NCBI RefSeq assembly: GCF_022605725.1
Contig: NC_065554.1
Coordinates: forward strand, 12,667,100 to 12,731,099
Source of the DNA: Anthonomus grandis grandis
Lineage: Eukaryota > Arthropoda > Insecta > Coleoptera > Curculionidae
Direction of reading: 5' to 3'
DNA length: 64,000 nucleotides
Shown: positions 20,850-32,868 of the stretch, piece by piece
How the letters are laid out: every line of letters starts with the position of its first letter
How positions within the stretch are numbered: position 1 is the first letter of the stretch
Position numbers and translations under genes: made by a program
Notes under the pieces: generated by a model
Seen by the model: only the letters and a program-made list of their open reading frames with translations
Told to the model about the DNA's origin: nothing
Database searches by the model: none

Positions 20850-21647
20850 ATAAAAATAAAATTAAACAAAAATATTGACCCGGGAAAGAAAATCGGATAC
20901 AAAAAGTATCTTCATTCCATAATTTAACCCCCTATAAAACTAACGGACTTTTGAAAAATTGATGTTCTATGTTGTCGTATAGAAAACTTATTTAAATACC
21001 GTGTATTGTGAATGTGTTGATTTTGATAAAATAATCTGTGTAGGTATGTCGGTTGACCTGTATTTAAAATCTTATATATAAAAGTCGTTAAGTGATGTTT
21101 TTGTCTGTTCTTCATTGTTAGAATGAAAAGTTTGTTTATATGAAAATCATAGATAAGAATTTTGTAATTTTTGAATCGATTCCGCCAAGTCTGCTGTTAA
21201 AGAACTACCATATACCACATCCGCATAGTCCATAATCGACAGAACTAAACTGTTGCATAAAAAATACTGTTTTTGGTAGTATATGCTTTTTAATATTCCA
21301 CAGTCTCCTCAATCTCATGTAGGCAATACTCAATTTGTTTCATGTGAGCTTGAAAAGATAGTTCGCTGTCCAAGGTCACATCCAGATTCTTAACTTCAGT
21401 AACAGTTGGTAGAGGTATGTCATTTATTTTGGCGACAAAGTTTTCGGATATCTATTTAATTCCACCAAAAAAATATAGTTAACGACTTTGAAGGGTTTAA
21501 TTTTAAGTTGTGACTTTTTGCAAATGTATTGATTGATACCCTCTAGATCTTTATGAAACTTTGTTTCTGCAGCGTGTAGGTCATATTCGGGAAAACATAA
21601 ATAAATCTGTGAATCGTCTGCATACTGTTACAGCTTTTAATATTGTA

Positions 21648-23218
21648 CAGGGTGTTTCAGAACTATGGGATCAAACTTCTGGGGGTTGTTCAGTGCAACA
21701 GAAGAATCCATTTGAGTATAGGAACCCATGTCCGGAAATGCGTCACTACGCCACTACGGCCCTAAGACGCGTTAAAATTTATAAAAAACATTAATTACCT
21801 AAATAGGATCTGCTGCACCTTTTGTACATGATACCATAACAACAATTGGTTAAAATCAACGCTTATCAATGTCATGTTTAAAAATTTTATAGCTTACAAT
21901 TTTTAAACATTTATTGCTAATGGAAAACTTTACCAATCAAGAATTGGCGGATATGCATTTAGCATACGGAGTAACAAACAAATGCACGAGTAGCATCGCG
22001 GTTGTATCATTATCGTTGATCAACGTCGAATGTTATCCCGAACGACAGCATCCTGGATACAAAAACTTTATTGCGGTTCATCGGCGGCTCGCTGAGACAG
22101 GCATGTTTAAGACCAAGATGCATGATACTGGTGTTGCTCGAACCATAAGAACGATCGAATTTGAAGAAGAGGTGCTTCAGCGAGTTGCCGATGAACCATC
22201 AAATAGCACACGCGACGTCGCTAAGAATATGAATACGAGTAACGCTTCTGTCTGGCGGGTACTACACGAGCAACAACTCCATCCTTACCACTTCCAGTAA
22301 GTTCAAGGTAAAACTGCAGCCTATTATCATCATAGAGTTCAATTTTGTCGATGGCTTCTGGATCACATCATTGCACAACAAAATTTTTTACGATATGTTT
22401 TGTGGACCGATGAAGCCTCTTTCACAAGAGACGGTATTTTTAATAGTAGGAATAGCTATGTTTGGGACGAAGAAAATCCTTATGGAATTTTTCCAAGAAA
22501 ACATCAGAATCGTTGGTCTGTCAACGTATCAATGCCTGCCCAGCATTGTTGATGATTATTTAATGGGGCCATACCTTCTACCGGAACGGTTAACAAGACC
22601 TATTTATCTGCGTTTCTTGGAGGAAGTTCTCCCAGAACTCCTTGAAAATGTTCCACTAAACGTTAGACAGCAAATGTGGTTTCAGCACGATGGAGCGCCG
22701 GCTCACTTTGCTGTACAAGTACGCGAGTATTTGGTACAGCGGTTTGGGCATCGTTGGATTGCCAGAGGTGGAGCAGTTTCTTGGCCTCCTAGATCACCCG
22801 ATTTAACGTCGCTCGATTTTTTCTTGTGGGGACATGTAAAGTCTTTAGTCTACGAAACTCCAGTAGAATCAGAGCTAGACTTAATTGGACGAATAACAGC
22901 AGCATTTGAAATCATTCAAAACGAGGATCAAATTTTTAGTGTAGTCCGCCGAAATCATGTGCGGCGTTTAAATCGGTGTATTGAGGTTGGAGGAAGACAT
23001 TTTGAACAATTGTTGTGATAGTATCATATACAAAAGGTAAAAATAAATGCATCAGATCCTATTTAGGTAATTAATATTTTTTTCTAAATTTAAACGCGTC
23101 TTAGGGCCGTAGTGGCGTAGTGACACATTACCGGATATGGGTTCCTATACTCAAATGGATTCTACTGTTGCACTGAACAACCCCTAGAAGTTTGATCCCA
23201 TAGTTCTGAAACACCCTG
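21648..23218 (+). mobile_element. DUF4817-type mariner, copy 1 (1571 bp, long TIRs)
   Basis: Ends CAGGGTGTTTCAGAAC and GTTCTGAAACACCCTG, flanked by TA on both sides (21646-21647, 23219-23220). The inverted repeats extend well over 150 bp, through ACGCGT and ACCTAAATAGGATC. Two further copies lie at 47381-48952 (+) and 58192-59143 (-). The insertion site is inside a LINE RT between the GVPQG and YADD boxes. Confidence 0.93.
21920..23018 (+). pseudogene. Mariner (DD41D) transposase with DUF4817-like N-terminus, copy 1
   Basis: The ATG at 21920 opens MENFTNQELADMHLAYG, a DUF4817-like DNA-binding region (YPERQHPGYKNF). Then EVLQRVADEPSNSTRDVAK (second HTH), and after a stop at 22298-22300 RYVLWTDEASFTRDG (first Asp), MWFQHDGAPAHF (second Asp) and SPDLTSLDFFLWG (third Asp), ending GGRHFEQLL at 23018. 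Counting from the second to third catalytic Asp gives 41 residues between, so DD41D. The usual variable segment after LAYG is altered here compared with copy 2 (which has NCNARAASRLY), indicating a local frameshifted stretch. One stop and at least two frameshifts make it inactive. Length fits a ~360-residue transposase. Confidence 0.9.
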
Positions 23219-23760
23219 TATATAAGCTTGCATATCTGCGACATATATCGAAAACAATAGTGAACTCAAAATAGAACCCTGTGGTACGCCCTGAGATATA
23301 GGTAAATAACTTGATTTCAATACGTAAAAATTATTTTTATTTTCATTATTATTATTTTTATAAACGGCAACACAATGAGGGCGATTTTTAAGAAGTGATA
23401 AAAAAAATGTATGGAATTTCTTGACAGGCTAAAATATTTTAATTTTGCTAAAATGTCATAATGACTAATGGTATCAAACTATTACTAAAAAAAAAAACTA
23501 TATAATAATGTTGATAATATGCTAATTAATCTTAAATCAATTAAACTTGCGGGGTTAGACATTTTTGCAAAAGGCTTAATTATAGATTGTTTCCAAATAA
23601 AGGAATATACATTTTCTATAATATATGAATTTATTGTATTTATAAAAGGCTTTATACAAAATGCCAAACAAAACTTAAGGTCCTTTATCGAAATTCCATC
23701 TTCTCCGGAAGCATTTGTATGTATGAAATTAAGCCCTTAATAGTTCCATGTGCTAAAATA

Positions 23761-24342
23761 AGTTTGATTCACTCTTTTATTTTGCATATTGGCACTGAAG
23801 CCTATGACTCATTTTCTTCAAATTAATTTAGTTAGTCATGGATCTCTTTCTTTAATTGCTCACCATTAGGCCGTGGACTTGTTCATAGTGTAATCGTTAG
23901 AGTTGATCAAAAAATATATATACTGCATAGCAAAATTTTTTATTACTCATTTATTTTTTGTCAGCAACAAAACAAACAAGAGCCTTAAATATCACATACA
24001 TTTAAAAATTCGACATATCATATCGTAAAGGTCAGCTAGATTGTCAGATTTGTTAATACACTGCCAAGCATAAGAGAAAGAACAGTAAAGACTTGTTTAT
24101 ACCATGAGTCCGTGAACACCTGAGCATTATAGTACGCCTGATGAATTAGGATCCTTTTAACTTAAAGCAAACGTATGCTTTCTGGTAAAAAAAAATTGGA
24201 CCAAAATAATAATTTGACTTTTTACGTCTTTCCAGACTAATTTGACTATCCTGAGAAGTTGGATAAGGATGATAATTTGATTTGATTTTTATACTCTGAA
24301 AAAGTTTATGGCAGTAGACAAGGTATTTATAAATATACCTAC
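23761..24342. other. No gene recognised
   Basis: Sequence upstream (5') of the - strand LINE; no LINE ORF or other motif could be read. Confidence 0.4.
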
Positions 24343-25908
24343 ATTCTTTGTGAATTTTAAATGACTCAAGATTCCACGGAAATCTGTCTCACATCAACAG
24401 TATAGCTATTAATTAGAGTCAACAAAACACCATAAATTATTATTTATATTAAGTATTCAGAAACGTTTATACGCAGATTTTAATTCTACGGCGATTTGAA
24501 GAAAACAAAAATATTGATAAGATTTTAGTTAAAAATTATACGCATTTATTACGAGATTTAATTGTATTCAATTATGGTCGGATGGATCATTCTCATTTTT
24601 ATTCTGTATTGTGCGTCTCGTTACACCTGTAATACATACAGGTTGGGAAATCGATTATTACGCATATAAAGGTTCTGAAAGGCGAAATGTGGCAACGTGC
24701 ACAAATGTATTTTCTGCTACTCGCCTGTTACGTCGTTGTTTTTTAGACATTAGTAAGCGTTTGACTTTGATAGAAGTTACTGTATTATTTGCAATAAAAT
24801 TTTCCAAAATATTATGCGAAAGTGCTGGCATTTCTAATATCATTTTCTGATGAAGGCTTGAGGTATATTAGTGCAAAACCCATGTAGAATCTTAATCTCA
24901 AATTTCCACGTATTCTTTGTGAATTTTTAATGACTCGAGATTCCACGAAAATCTATCTCACATCAACAGTATAGGTATTAATTAGAGTCAACAAAACAGT
25001 ATAAATTATTATTAATATTAATTAGTCAGAGACGTTTATACGCAGATTTTAATTCTACGGCGATTTGAAGAAAACAAAAATATTGATAAGATTTTAGTTA
25101 AAAATTATACGCATTTATTACGAGATTTAATTGTATTCAATTATGGTCGGATGGATCATTCTCATTTTTGTTCTGTATTGTGCGTCTCGTTACACCTGTA
25201 ATACATACAGGTTGGGAAATCGATTATTACGCATATAGAGGTTCTTAAAGGCGAAATGTGGCAACGTGCACAAATGTATTTTCTGCTACTTGCCTGTTAC
25301 GTCGTTGTTTTTTAGACATTAGTAAGCGTTTGACTTTGATAAAAGTTACTGTATTATTTGCAATAAAATTTTCCAAAATATTATGCGAAAGTGCAGGCAT
25401 TTCTAATATAATTTTCTGATGAAGGCTTGAGGTATATTAGTGTAAAATCCATGCAGAATCTTAATCTCAAATTTCCACGTATTCTTTGTGAATTTTTAAT
25501 GACTCGAGATTCCACGAAAATCTATCTCACATCAACAGTATAGGTATTAATTAGAGTCAACAAAACAGTATAAATTATTATTAATATTAATTAGTCAGAG
25601 ACGTTTATACGCAGATTTTAATTCTACGGCGATTTGAAGAAAACAAAAATATTGATAAGATTTTAGTTAAAAATTATAGGCATTTATTACGAGATTTAAT
25701 TGTATTCAATTATGGTCGGATGGATCATTCTCATTTTTGTTCTGTATTGTGCGTCTCGTTACACCTGTAATACATACAGGTTGGGGAATCGATTGATGGA
25801 AAATATTATGCGAAAGTGCAGGCATTTCTAACATAATTTTCTGATGAAGGTTTGAGGTATATTAGTGTAAAACCCATGTAGAATCTTAATCTCAAATTTC
25901 CACGTATT
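24343..25908. repeat. Tandem array, three ~569-bp units (last one shortened)
   Basis: The marker GATTTTAATTCTACGGCGAT begins near 24477, 25045 and 25614, giving periods of 568 and 569 bp. The marker TTCTTTGTGAATTTT near 24348, 24911 and 25480 gives the same. Units differ at only a few percent of sites by eye. The third unit lacks about 140 bp, jumping from AATCGATT at 25787 straight to GAAAATATTATGCGAAAG. Each unit contains ACCTGTAATACATACAGGTT, whose second half is also the terminal sequence of the transposon at 25777-26348. A - strand frame of about 60 codons (24658-24843) is kept in unit 1 and interrupted in unit 2. Confidence 0.9.
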
Positions 25909-26348
25909 GGAAAAGAAGATTAATCTGAAAATAGAATATTTCCTAAAAAATTTTAATTTTCATTTGCTTTCCATCATAGTTTCACAAAATTCCATTTTCC
26001 GCCACTGGCTTTCGGGAAATTTCGGAAAGTTTGGAATGTTTGAAACATCGGTACCCATATTTTTCCAAATAATGGTATCAATTTTATGGTTCATACCCAG
26101 TTCCTCTCCAAAGATTCTATTTGATCGTGTTAAATTCACCTCTAGGGCACTACAAATATCTTGAAGACAAAAAGATGTCTTAAAATTCGAAACCACATTT
26201 AAAATTGTTTTTTTCGCAGGGAATCGATCTATTTTGAAATGTAGTTTAAAACAAATCTTTATTGTACTGCCGAATTGCCTCTCATCGACGAGAGTAAACG
26301 GTGTTGCCGTTATTTTGGACAATGCGTAATTTTTAATTCCCCAACCTG
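25777..26348 (-). mobile_element. Small TIR transposon fused to the tandem array
   Basis: Starts CAGGTTGGGGAATCG and ends ...AATTCCCCAACCTG, a 13-bp perfect inverted repeat (longer if the array version with ATTACGCAT is used), with TA on both sides (25775-25776, 26349-26350). The left end is also the transposon-end motif present in each tandem unit, so the array seems to have grown from this element's end and its neighbouring DNA. Confidence 0.65.
25960..26322 (-). pseudogene. Mariner-like transposase N-terminal fragment
   Basis: A 120-codon frame starts 26 bases inside the right end of the element, the usual place for a mariner ATG. It reads FTLVDERQFGSTIKICFKLHF, then RFPAKKTILNVVSNFKTSFCL, which resembles the DUF4817/HTH pattern (ER-F, then FxxKFNxxPPxKKTIxxxxxKF). 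Beyond residue 60 I see no catalytic motif; the DDE region is missing. Moderately supported. Confidence 0.45.
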
Positions 26349-26350
26349 TA

Positions 26351-27295
26351 TATTAGAGACTCAAATACTTCTTTAGTTATTCCTAACATCAACTTAAAAA
26401 AAAAAGATCTCTGGATATTACAATTTTCGCCTTTTCTGTTGCTACTACCAAATAACTTTTTGAAACATCAAAACCATCTATTTAGTTAGACCTTCTAGTT
26501 TTGAGTGCATTAGTTACGCCAATATGATCATTCTGTTTCTGCATTCACTGAACGTCCCCGTATAAATTGCAACTTATTTTTTTGTAGAAGCACTTTCTTA
26601 AAAGATAATATGGTAAGAAAATCTTCCAATCTCCAAATTGTCGAAAGCTTTTACCATCTCTTTTGCCAAATTATCATGGGGTTTTCCAGTCCTCATCTAC
26701 AGTTATCAACCTCACAAAATTTTTTTTTATAGTGCATAAGAGGTTATATGTTGCAAATATCAACTAGAGATTTATAGGGTCCTTTGCTAGCATCTAATAT
26801 ATACTTTTTTTTTAAACAATAGAAATTAATTTAAGCTGGTCTTAAAAATCTAGTAGAATTCTTCATTTCTTAACAAGATGATACATAGGCTCCATTTTGA
26901 AGGGCTCAATTGGTTTAGATCATAGACAATCCTAACAGTCTAAAGTAACTTTTGGCATATATCATTTGTAGAGTATGTAATGGTAATAAGTAAATGGTTA
27001 ACTTGAAATTTTAGTGCAACTTCTAATTTATGAGTATTTAGGACATAAATAAAGTAGTATACGTAAGTAAGATTCATATAGTATTACGGTATACACAATT
27101 ATAATAATAAAACATTTTCCTGGAAATATAATACATGTTTAAAGTTTTAAGGTGTAGAGATGTCATGAGCGATTAAATCGAGAGTAGATTTAACAAGCTT
27201 TTTGTAAAAAGTAACTAATAATTCGGCGATTTCTGTAGCGATAATACAGAACTAACTGGTATTTGTTTTTTGTGTTATTACTTTTTATTATATTA
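26351..27295. other. No gene recognised
   Basis: AT-rich. Some - strand text near 26640-26690 (KPHDNLAKEMVKAFD) looks protein-like, perhaps a LINE or transposase scrap, but is too short to place. Confidence 0.4.
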
Positions 27296-27299
27296 TATA

Positions 27300-29360
27300 G
27301 CCAAAAAAGAAATCACTGTTATAAAACGACAATTGAATAAAAAGGAGCAACAAGAATTAAAAAATAATGTTATTATACATGGAGTTTAAAAATACTGAGA
27401 ATTTTTCCGAGATTGTAAAAAAATTGCTATGTACTAAAGGGTTCCTGAAAAAAGTGTACAGAAAGCGTACAGATTATGAAACAAGTGAAGAAGGTATTGA
27501 TTGCGTACAAGATAATTTTCTTTTAAATAATAGAAAATTATTAATTGATATAAAACTTAAAATGAAATAAAACGATTAATACAGTACACTAAAGCAATAA
27601 AATACCATCAAAATAATAATAGGGGTCAATCTTTAATTTTCACAATTAATTAAAATGAGATATAAAGCTTATATAGCTTATAAAAATTATCGTTATAATA
27701 TAAATCTGAAACAAACCTTTGAAAACCTTAAAAATTTAGTAAAATATAAAATTAAAAACATAAAAAACTGCATTTTAAAAATAAATGGCTGGAATTAGAT
27801 GATAGCTTAAAAAAACCAGTGAAAATTCGAAGAATCAGAATTAAAATTTTGAGATTTATTATTAAATCAGAAATCTAATAAATCGTTCAGATATTTATAA
27901 CCCTATTTTTCACAAATAGCTTAAACATATTAGGACAGAGACTAAGACCTACTTTTGAATCCAATAAAAGAAACTGAAATTAATGATACTTTATTGCACC
28001 CTAAGATCAATCCTTCCTGCACATAACAATGTTTCTGGGTATGATCTAATTACTGTTAATGAACACATAAATTACTTATTAGCTAAACTCATAAATCAAC
28101 ACTTAAAATTTACCAAATATGTAAGTCAAGACAGAAAACATAAAAAAATAACTATAGACCTATATCATGAACAGATCCTCAAAAATAATAGAAAAACTAA
28201 TAAAAACAAAAACGCTTTTTTGTTGTTGAAATATTTATCGACTATGATTCATTTAAAAATGACTTTCTTCTTTCTTTGTTGTACTTTAAAAGGCATTTGA
28301 AGTTTCAATCATAATATATTAATTAATAAACTTGAATAAATAGGATTTAGTGATATTATACTTAATTTAATTAGTTCAAACAGTATAAATGTAGATACTT
28401 GCAATAATGACAAAGCATTAAACAATTGTGGAGTACCCCAGAGCTCAATTCTGGACAACTTTTCAAACTGAAAGAAACATTTAATGAAGTAGACATTTTA
28501 CAAATAATGATTAAAATATTACCATAATCTAAGAATGAATATACATAAAAAATAAAGTATGAATATAAAATTACATTAATAATTTTTATATTTATAAGAG
28601 ATATAAATATAAAAATTAATGTGAGCTTATAAATCAGAAGAAGATCTAATATAATTAGGACCATTTTTGGATGACCAACTAAGCTGAAATGATCATATTA
28701 AACATATTAAAAGTAAATTAATTTCATTACAGTTACAAATATTTTCTAACTAAGAATGCTTAATGTAAAATTAATTATAAGTTTTCCCTTCTGCAGTAAG
28801 ATATGAAATTCCAGTCTGGCGAATATATTACTAGACCACCTTCAATAAAATAGAAATTTTGCAAAGGAGAACTATTAATTATTTGAAACCCATAAAGTCC
28901 TTATTTATTCAAGCAATAGTGAATTTATTTAAATTGGACTAATGTTAATTGATCTAGGAAATTATAAGTCCTAAATATACATTTAACACAAAAATAAATA
29001 TATGTTAATGAAAACCTTGACTATAATTTAAAAAACTGTCCAAATATACGTTTAGACAATGTTAGAATGAGAAGCACTTCTTGCTGCAGCAACACAAATT
29101 TATAACATGTTATCAGTAGACCTGTTTGTAGTAAAAAGACTAAGTTTTTCCTTATTTCAGATTTTATACCATATTTTAACTGTATTTTGATTTCTGAATA
29201 AAGAAATTTAAAAAAATATTCATTTTGCCTTATGTGCCTTATATTTCTATATAAGTAGCAATAGCAAGAATTTTTGCACTGCACATTTTTACAAAATGAT
29301 TTTTCATATAGTTTATGAATAGTGTGAATCGAACAAACTTCCACTCAACATATAGGGACT
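27300..29360 (+). pseudogene. LINE remnant: ORF1 end, RT and C-terminal region
   Basis: A + strand LINE in many frames. ORF1-like text (LNKKEQQELKNNVIIHGV, then EIVKK and NNRKLLIDIKLKMK, 27320-27570) fits the nucleic-acid-binding ORF1 of many LINEs. Pre-RT text follows (YKAYIAYKNYRYN). RT pieces: GYDLITVNEHINYLLAKLI (28040), KAFE plus NHNILINKLE-like text (28290-28335), CGVPQSSILDN (28430-28460), LDDQLSxNDHIKHIKSKL (28660-28715), and C-terminal text near 29040-29110 (NIRLDNVRMRSTSCC). YADD is not readable and stops are frequent. Opposite strand to the LINE at 20.85-23.76 kb. Confidence 0.72.
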
Positions 29361-31016
29361 GTATACATACTTACCATACTTAACATACTTACCATGTTGG
29401 GGTAATAAGTTATCTATTTACTCAGAGATTAATTAACTTTAACTTATGATAGATAGTACCAAATTTCTAATTACGACTCTGTTCATGATTTGAGAGATCA
29501 CTCATGGAAAAAGTGATACTTTTATTAAGCCACTCATCAATTTTAAATATTTTGCTTAGTTCTCTTATTGTAAAATCACGACTATTAAATGCTTTTTCAC
29601 TTCCTAAATATGATGCTTAAATTACCAGACTTGAAACAATTAAGAATTTTGCAAATACTAAGATGGTATAAATCCTGAAGGGGGATTCAGTGAGCAGTGA
29701 TTGCTTACAAGAATGTGTTAATTAATAATTATCAACGTCGTGACCTACTTTAATTCAAGAAGGCATAATATATTTTAGTTGTATAAGCAGTATAACTTAC
29801 TATCTTAGTTGCTATGTTAATGTAGTTGTTTATATTTCAATGATTGTTTTTTTTATTAGGATTTGTTCTCTGTTAAATCGATGCATTTAAGGTACAGACA
29901 ACAAATATGTTGTTATTGACCTCAAGTTTATCGCTACATAGGCGACTGGAATCGCTAATAAGAAGAAGAAAAGGTGTCTAAATTCTTCGTTGAATATTAA
30001 TTTAAATGGCAAAGTAAATTTTATAAATGCCGGATAATTAACACTAACCATCGAGAGCGTCGAAATAATTTAATAAACTCATTTTTATTACCGTCAACTT
30101 TTAAATATTTTTTTATTAAAGTGTAAATATTTTTAGTGCTAAAACATTTTCTTTACCATACAACTAAGTCAAATTTAAACTAACAATTCTCATGAAATTG
30201 CCTTGACGCTATACCATCCGTAATTCAAAATAAATTAAATGTCCATAAAGTTGTAATACCTGTAATATAACTATAGATTTAAATTGCCAATTTTGTAATT
30301 TTTTCCAGTCATGTTTCTCAATTACCAGTTCATTAGCCAACACGATTTATACCTGTTATGCATAATTTGAACATAAAAATATATGTCATACTTCTTAATG
30401 CAATTTTTATTTAAACTTTGTACTTTTGTGCAAAAAAAAACTTTTTTAGTTTTACCTTTTTTAAAAAATAATGAATAAAACAGAAAACGGGGATAGTTCT
30501 AATTGAGAAGTGAAAACCTTCCGAAAATGTTAAAAAAGTAATAATAATAGAAGTAATATCTTATAGAGTTGCGATATGTGCAAGATATTTTAGGAAACAG
30601 GAACGGGAAATACAGTAAAAAATAAATTTAGTCAAATATTATTCGAAAAATTAGTTACCGATTGAACATGTGCGGAGCAACTTTTCAAATCGCATTTTGT
30701 CAAAAAAATACTTTTTCGGGTATTGACGGAAAACGATTTTCTTTTAAACCCTGCTATATATTTTTACAACATGGAGTTGTTTTGGAGTTGTTCATGGAAA
30801 AATCGAAAAAATGTTTGGACTTAATGCGTGTTGATTCGTAACAATATATAAAATTCGTTTTGATTCGTTCAAAATTGGACATAATGCTGTTTGTTCCAAT
30901 TTATTCGTTTTACAAAAAACTCGTATTGGTAGTGAAATTATTCGACTTTGCAATGAATGCAAACTTACAAAATAATACTAATGTTAATAACATACAAATT
31001 CCACTTGAAAAAAAAA
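29361..31016. other. No gene recognised; short ATACTTACC repeats at the left
   Basis: 29367-29393 holds three near copies of ATACTTACC/ATACTTAAC. The remainder is AT-rich without readable motifs. 30600-31010 lies at the 3' side of the - strand transposase and may include its terminus, but no inverted repeat with 32.9-33.1 kb was found by eye. Confidence 0.45.
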
Positions 31017-32868
31017 TCAAATTTGTTCCTGGTTAGGGTCTTCTTCGAGGCAGTCGCACATGGAATTTTCTTCACCTACATCATCTGCAGGATCTGGAAT
31101 TTCAGCTTCTGGTTCCGTCGTAGTGTTTAAGGCATGATCAAAAAACAAGAGCGAAGAAAGCGGGACTTTAAATTGTCTAAATCTTGCACAAAGCAGCTTT
31201 CGCACATCAGTTTTCTTTTCTTCTTTGATGTTATTTACCTGTGGTATGTTACAGCGATCTGCATATCCCTTATCAAAGTTTGGCCTCGTTTTGTTATTGC
31301 CATTGGGTGCTTCGAAGCGTCGTCAAACATATAGGTGGGCTCAAGTTTTATCTTAATATCAACGTTTTTTTTTGTAAAAATATTCTTTTCATGTCACTAA
31401 TTGCATCAGTTTTTTTCAGTATTTCTCTGAGATCTTTGTGGTTTTTAAGGAACCAGTCTTCGCCTAAAACCCTGACAATTCCGTATTGTAAGTAAATTTT
31501 GATATAAGCTATGGGGCTCAACACCTCTTCAGTTTTTCGTAGATGTTTCTCAACTCGACCGAATACCCTGTCAGCAGGTAAATATAGTGGCCGCGAACTG
31601 GGAAATATATGACTATCTGTTTTATGTTTCTTGGGGACTTTTTATGTAGCCAGTATGTTAAGGCATGAATGACGTGTTGGTTTTTGTTTTGGCCTGCGCA
31701 GCAGCAAATATGTACTTTTTCTAAAAAGTCTATCAAAGCTGAAGAAATTTCTTGAGCACCTCTTGCAGCTTGTGTCTGGTTTCAGACATAAAAATGTGGG
31801 TTTTTAGTGGTAACATCAGTCACACAAAAAGAGTAAAATGAAATTTGTCTGGAATAAAAAGCCTCACCAATACTGACTTTGGGAATTGCCTGCACTTGTT
31901 GCAAGTCAAACACGTACGTTATGCTCGCTTCTGGGATTTGCTTCATCAAAGTATAGAAAGCTTTAGCTCTCTTTTTGTGAATTACGATGTTTCAAATTAA
32001 ACCTTCTTTGATAACACCATTTTCACAAGACTGAATTTCACTTTTAAGTCTAGCGCAATAGCTACAGGTATCGGAAGCGGGAGAGCCAAACCCTAGATTA
32101 AACTTTGTCTCAAAATTTTTTACGAAAAACGTTTTTTTTACTTTCAACTCGTCTTCAACGGTAGTATTATAAAGGTGAAAAAGTCGATTTATGTTCAAAG
32201 ATGAATGCAAGTAAAGTCGACGTCTTTTATTCGTGCATAATGACTTTCGCAACCTCGCAAATTTGAAATAAATTCGTACACTTGCTTTCTTTTTGCAGAA
32301 AATTTCCGAAGTTTATGATCCCCTCCTCGTTTCTCTACGATCCCGATTCCAGATAAAATTCCGTCAGCAATTGTGTTTAGTCTTCGCTGACCGACCCCAA
32401 ACAACTTAGCAAAAAACTTGGAGCATACAGGTAGTCTTTATTTTTCTGTAGATATCAAGAAATATTTAACTGCAACGCGATGTGGCTTGTTTTTTCTCAC
32501 CTCACCACGAATTCGGCTGCGTTTTGGTTCAGCAACATCCAATAAAAAGGACAGTCTTTTATCTTGCTCCTTTCTGTCTGGCTTATAAAAAACTTTTCTA
32601 TTTGCTTTTGCTAGGATGCTTCTTGAAATACTGAGACAGTTAAATTTTCCTTCTCTGTGGAGGCAGGGTGGTTGACAATTAAGCAACAAAGGGTCGGGGT
32701 CTTGATATCTGTACAAAATAAGTATAGGTGTGAATATTTTTTATTGTAACAAACGAGCAATACTTACCTCTTCTCATAATCCATTTCCTTTTTTGTCTTT
32801 TGTCGTTGCCGTTTCCTTGACCCTTCATTATACCTGCCCACAATAACACTGTTATCGAGGTTTTCCAT
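31017..32868 (-). pseudogene. Insect DDE transposase-like protein (unclassified family), with intron
   Basis: The start is at ATG 32868 (MENLDNSVIVGRYNEGS). An intron at 32709-32767 has consensus ends and joins KR to YQDPDP in phase. Then come RKNKPHRVAVKYFLIS, a TAA, KLFGVGQRRLNTIADG (HTH-like), CESHYARIK, a frameshift, LYLHSSLNINRLFHLYN, FGSPASDTCSYCARLKSE (Cys pair), AKAFYTLMKQIP, YVFDLQQVQAIPK (candidate first acid), FYSRQISFYSFCVTDV, CAGQNKNQHVIHAL, KSPRNIKQIVIYFPVRGH, and an acidic end (DPADDVGEEN, ending PNQEQI at 31017). It resembles a transposase family found in many insects; I cannot name the superfamily with certainty. The second catalytic acid lies in degraded sequence before CAGQNKN. 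Stops and shifts make it dead. Confidence 0.75.

Larger units (their letters stand above)
20850..23760 (-). pseudogene. LINE reverse transcriptase remnant, split by DUF4817 mariner copy 1
   Basis: On the - strand, from high to low coordinates: NASGEDGISIKDLK, WKQSIIKPFAKMSNP, LRLISILS (23735-23500), then FDTISHYDILAKL, SRNSIHFF (about 23460-23390). Next come SQGVPQGSILSSLLFSIYVAD (23300-23235), the mariner (21648-23218), QYADDSQIYLCFPEYDLHAA (catalytic YADD, about 21640-21570), MTYLYQLLL-type DL spacer, YATV and finally LTTFIYKILNTGQPTYL (21115-20924). This is the standard jockey/CR1-type RT order. The GVPQG and YADD blocks rejoin across the mariner, proving the LINE was there first. Stops and frameshifts throughout. 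Confidence 0.85.

Noticed and set aside
22371..22560. Frame starting MHNKIFYDMFC (also near 48112 and 58644)
   Set aside because: Out-of-frame shadow of the mariner catalytic region; the true frame reads RYVLWTDEASF.
24611..24850. 79-codon + frame in the tandem unit as a gene
   Set aside because: Not kept open in the other units and has no recognisable motif.
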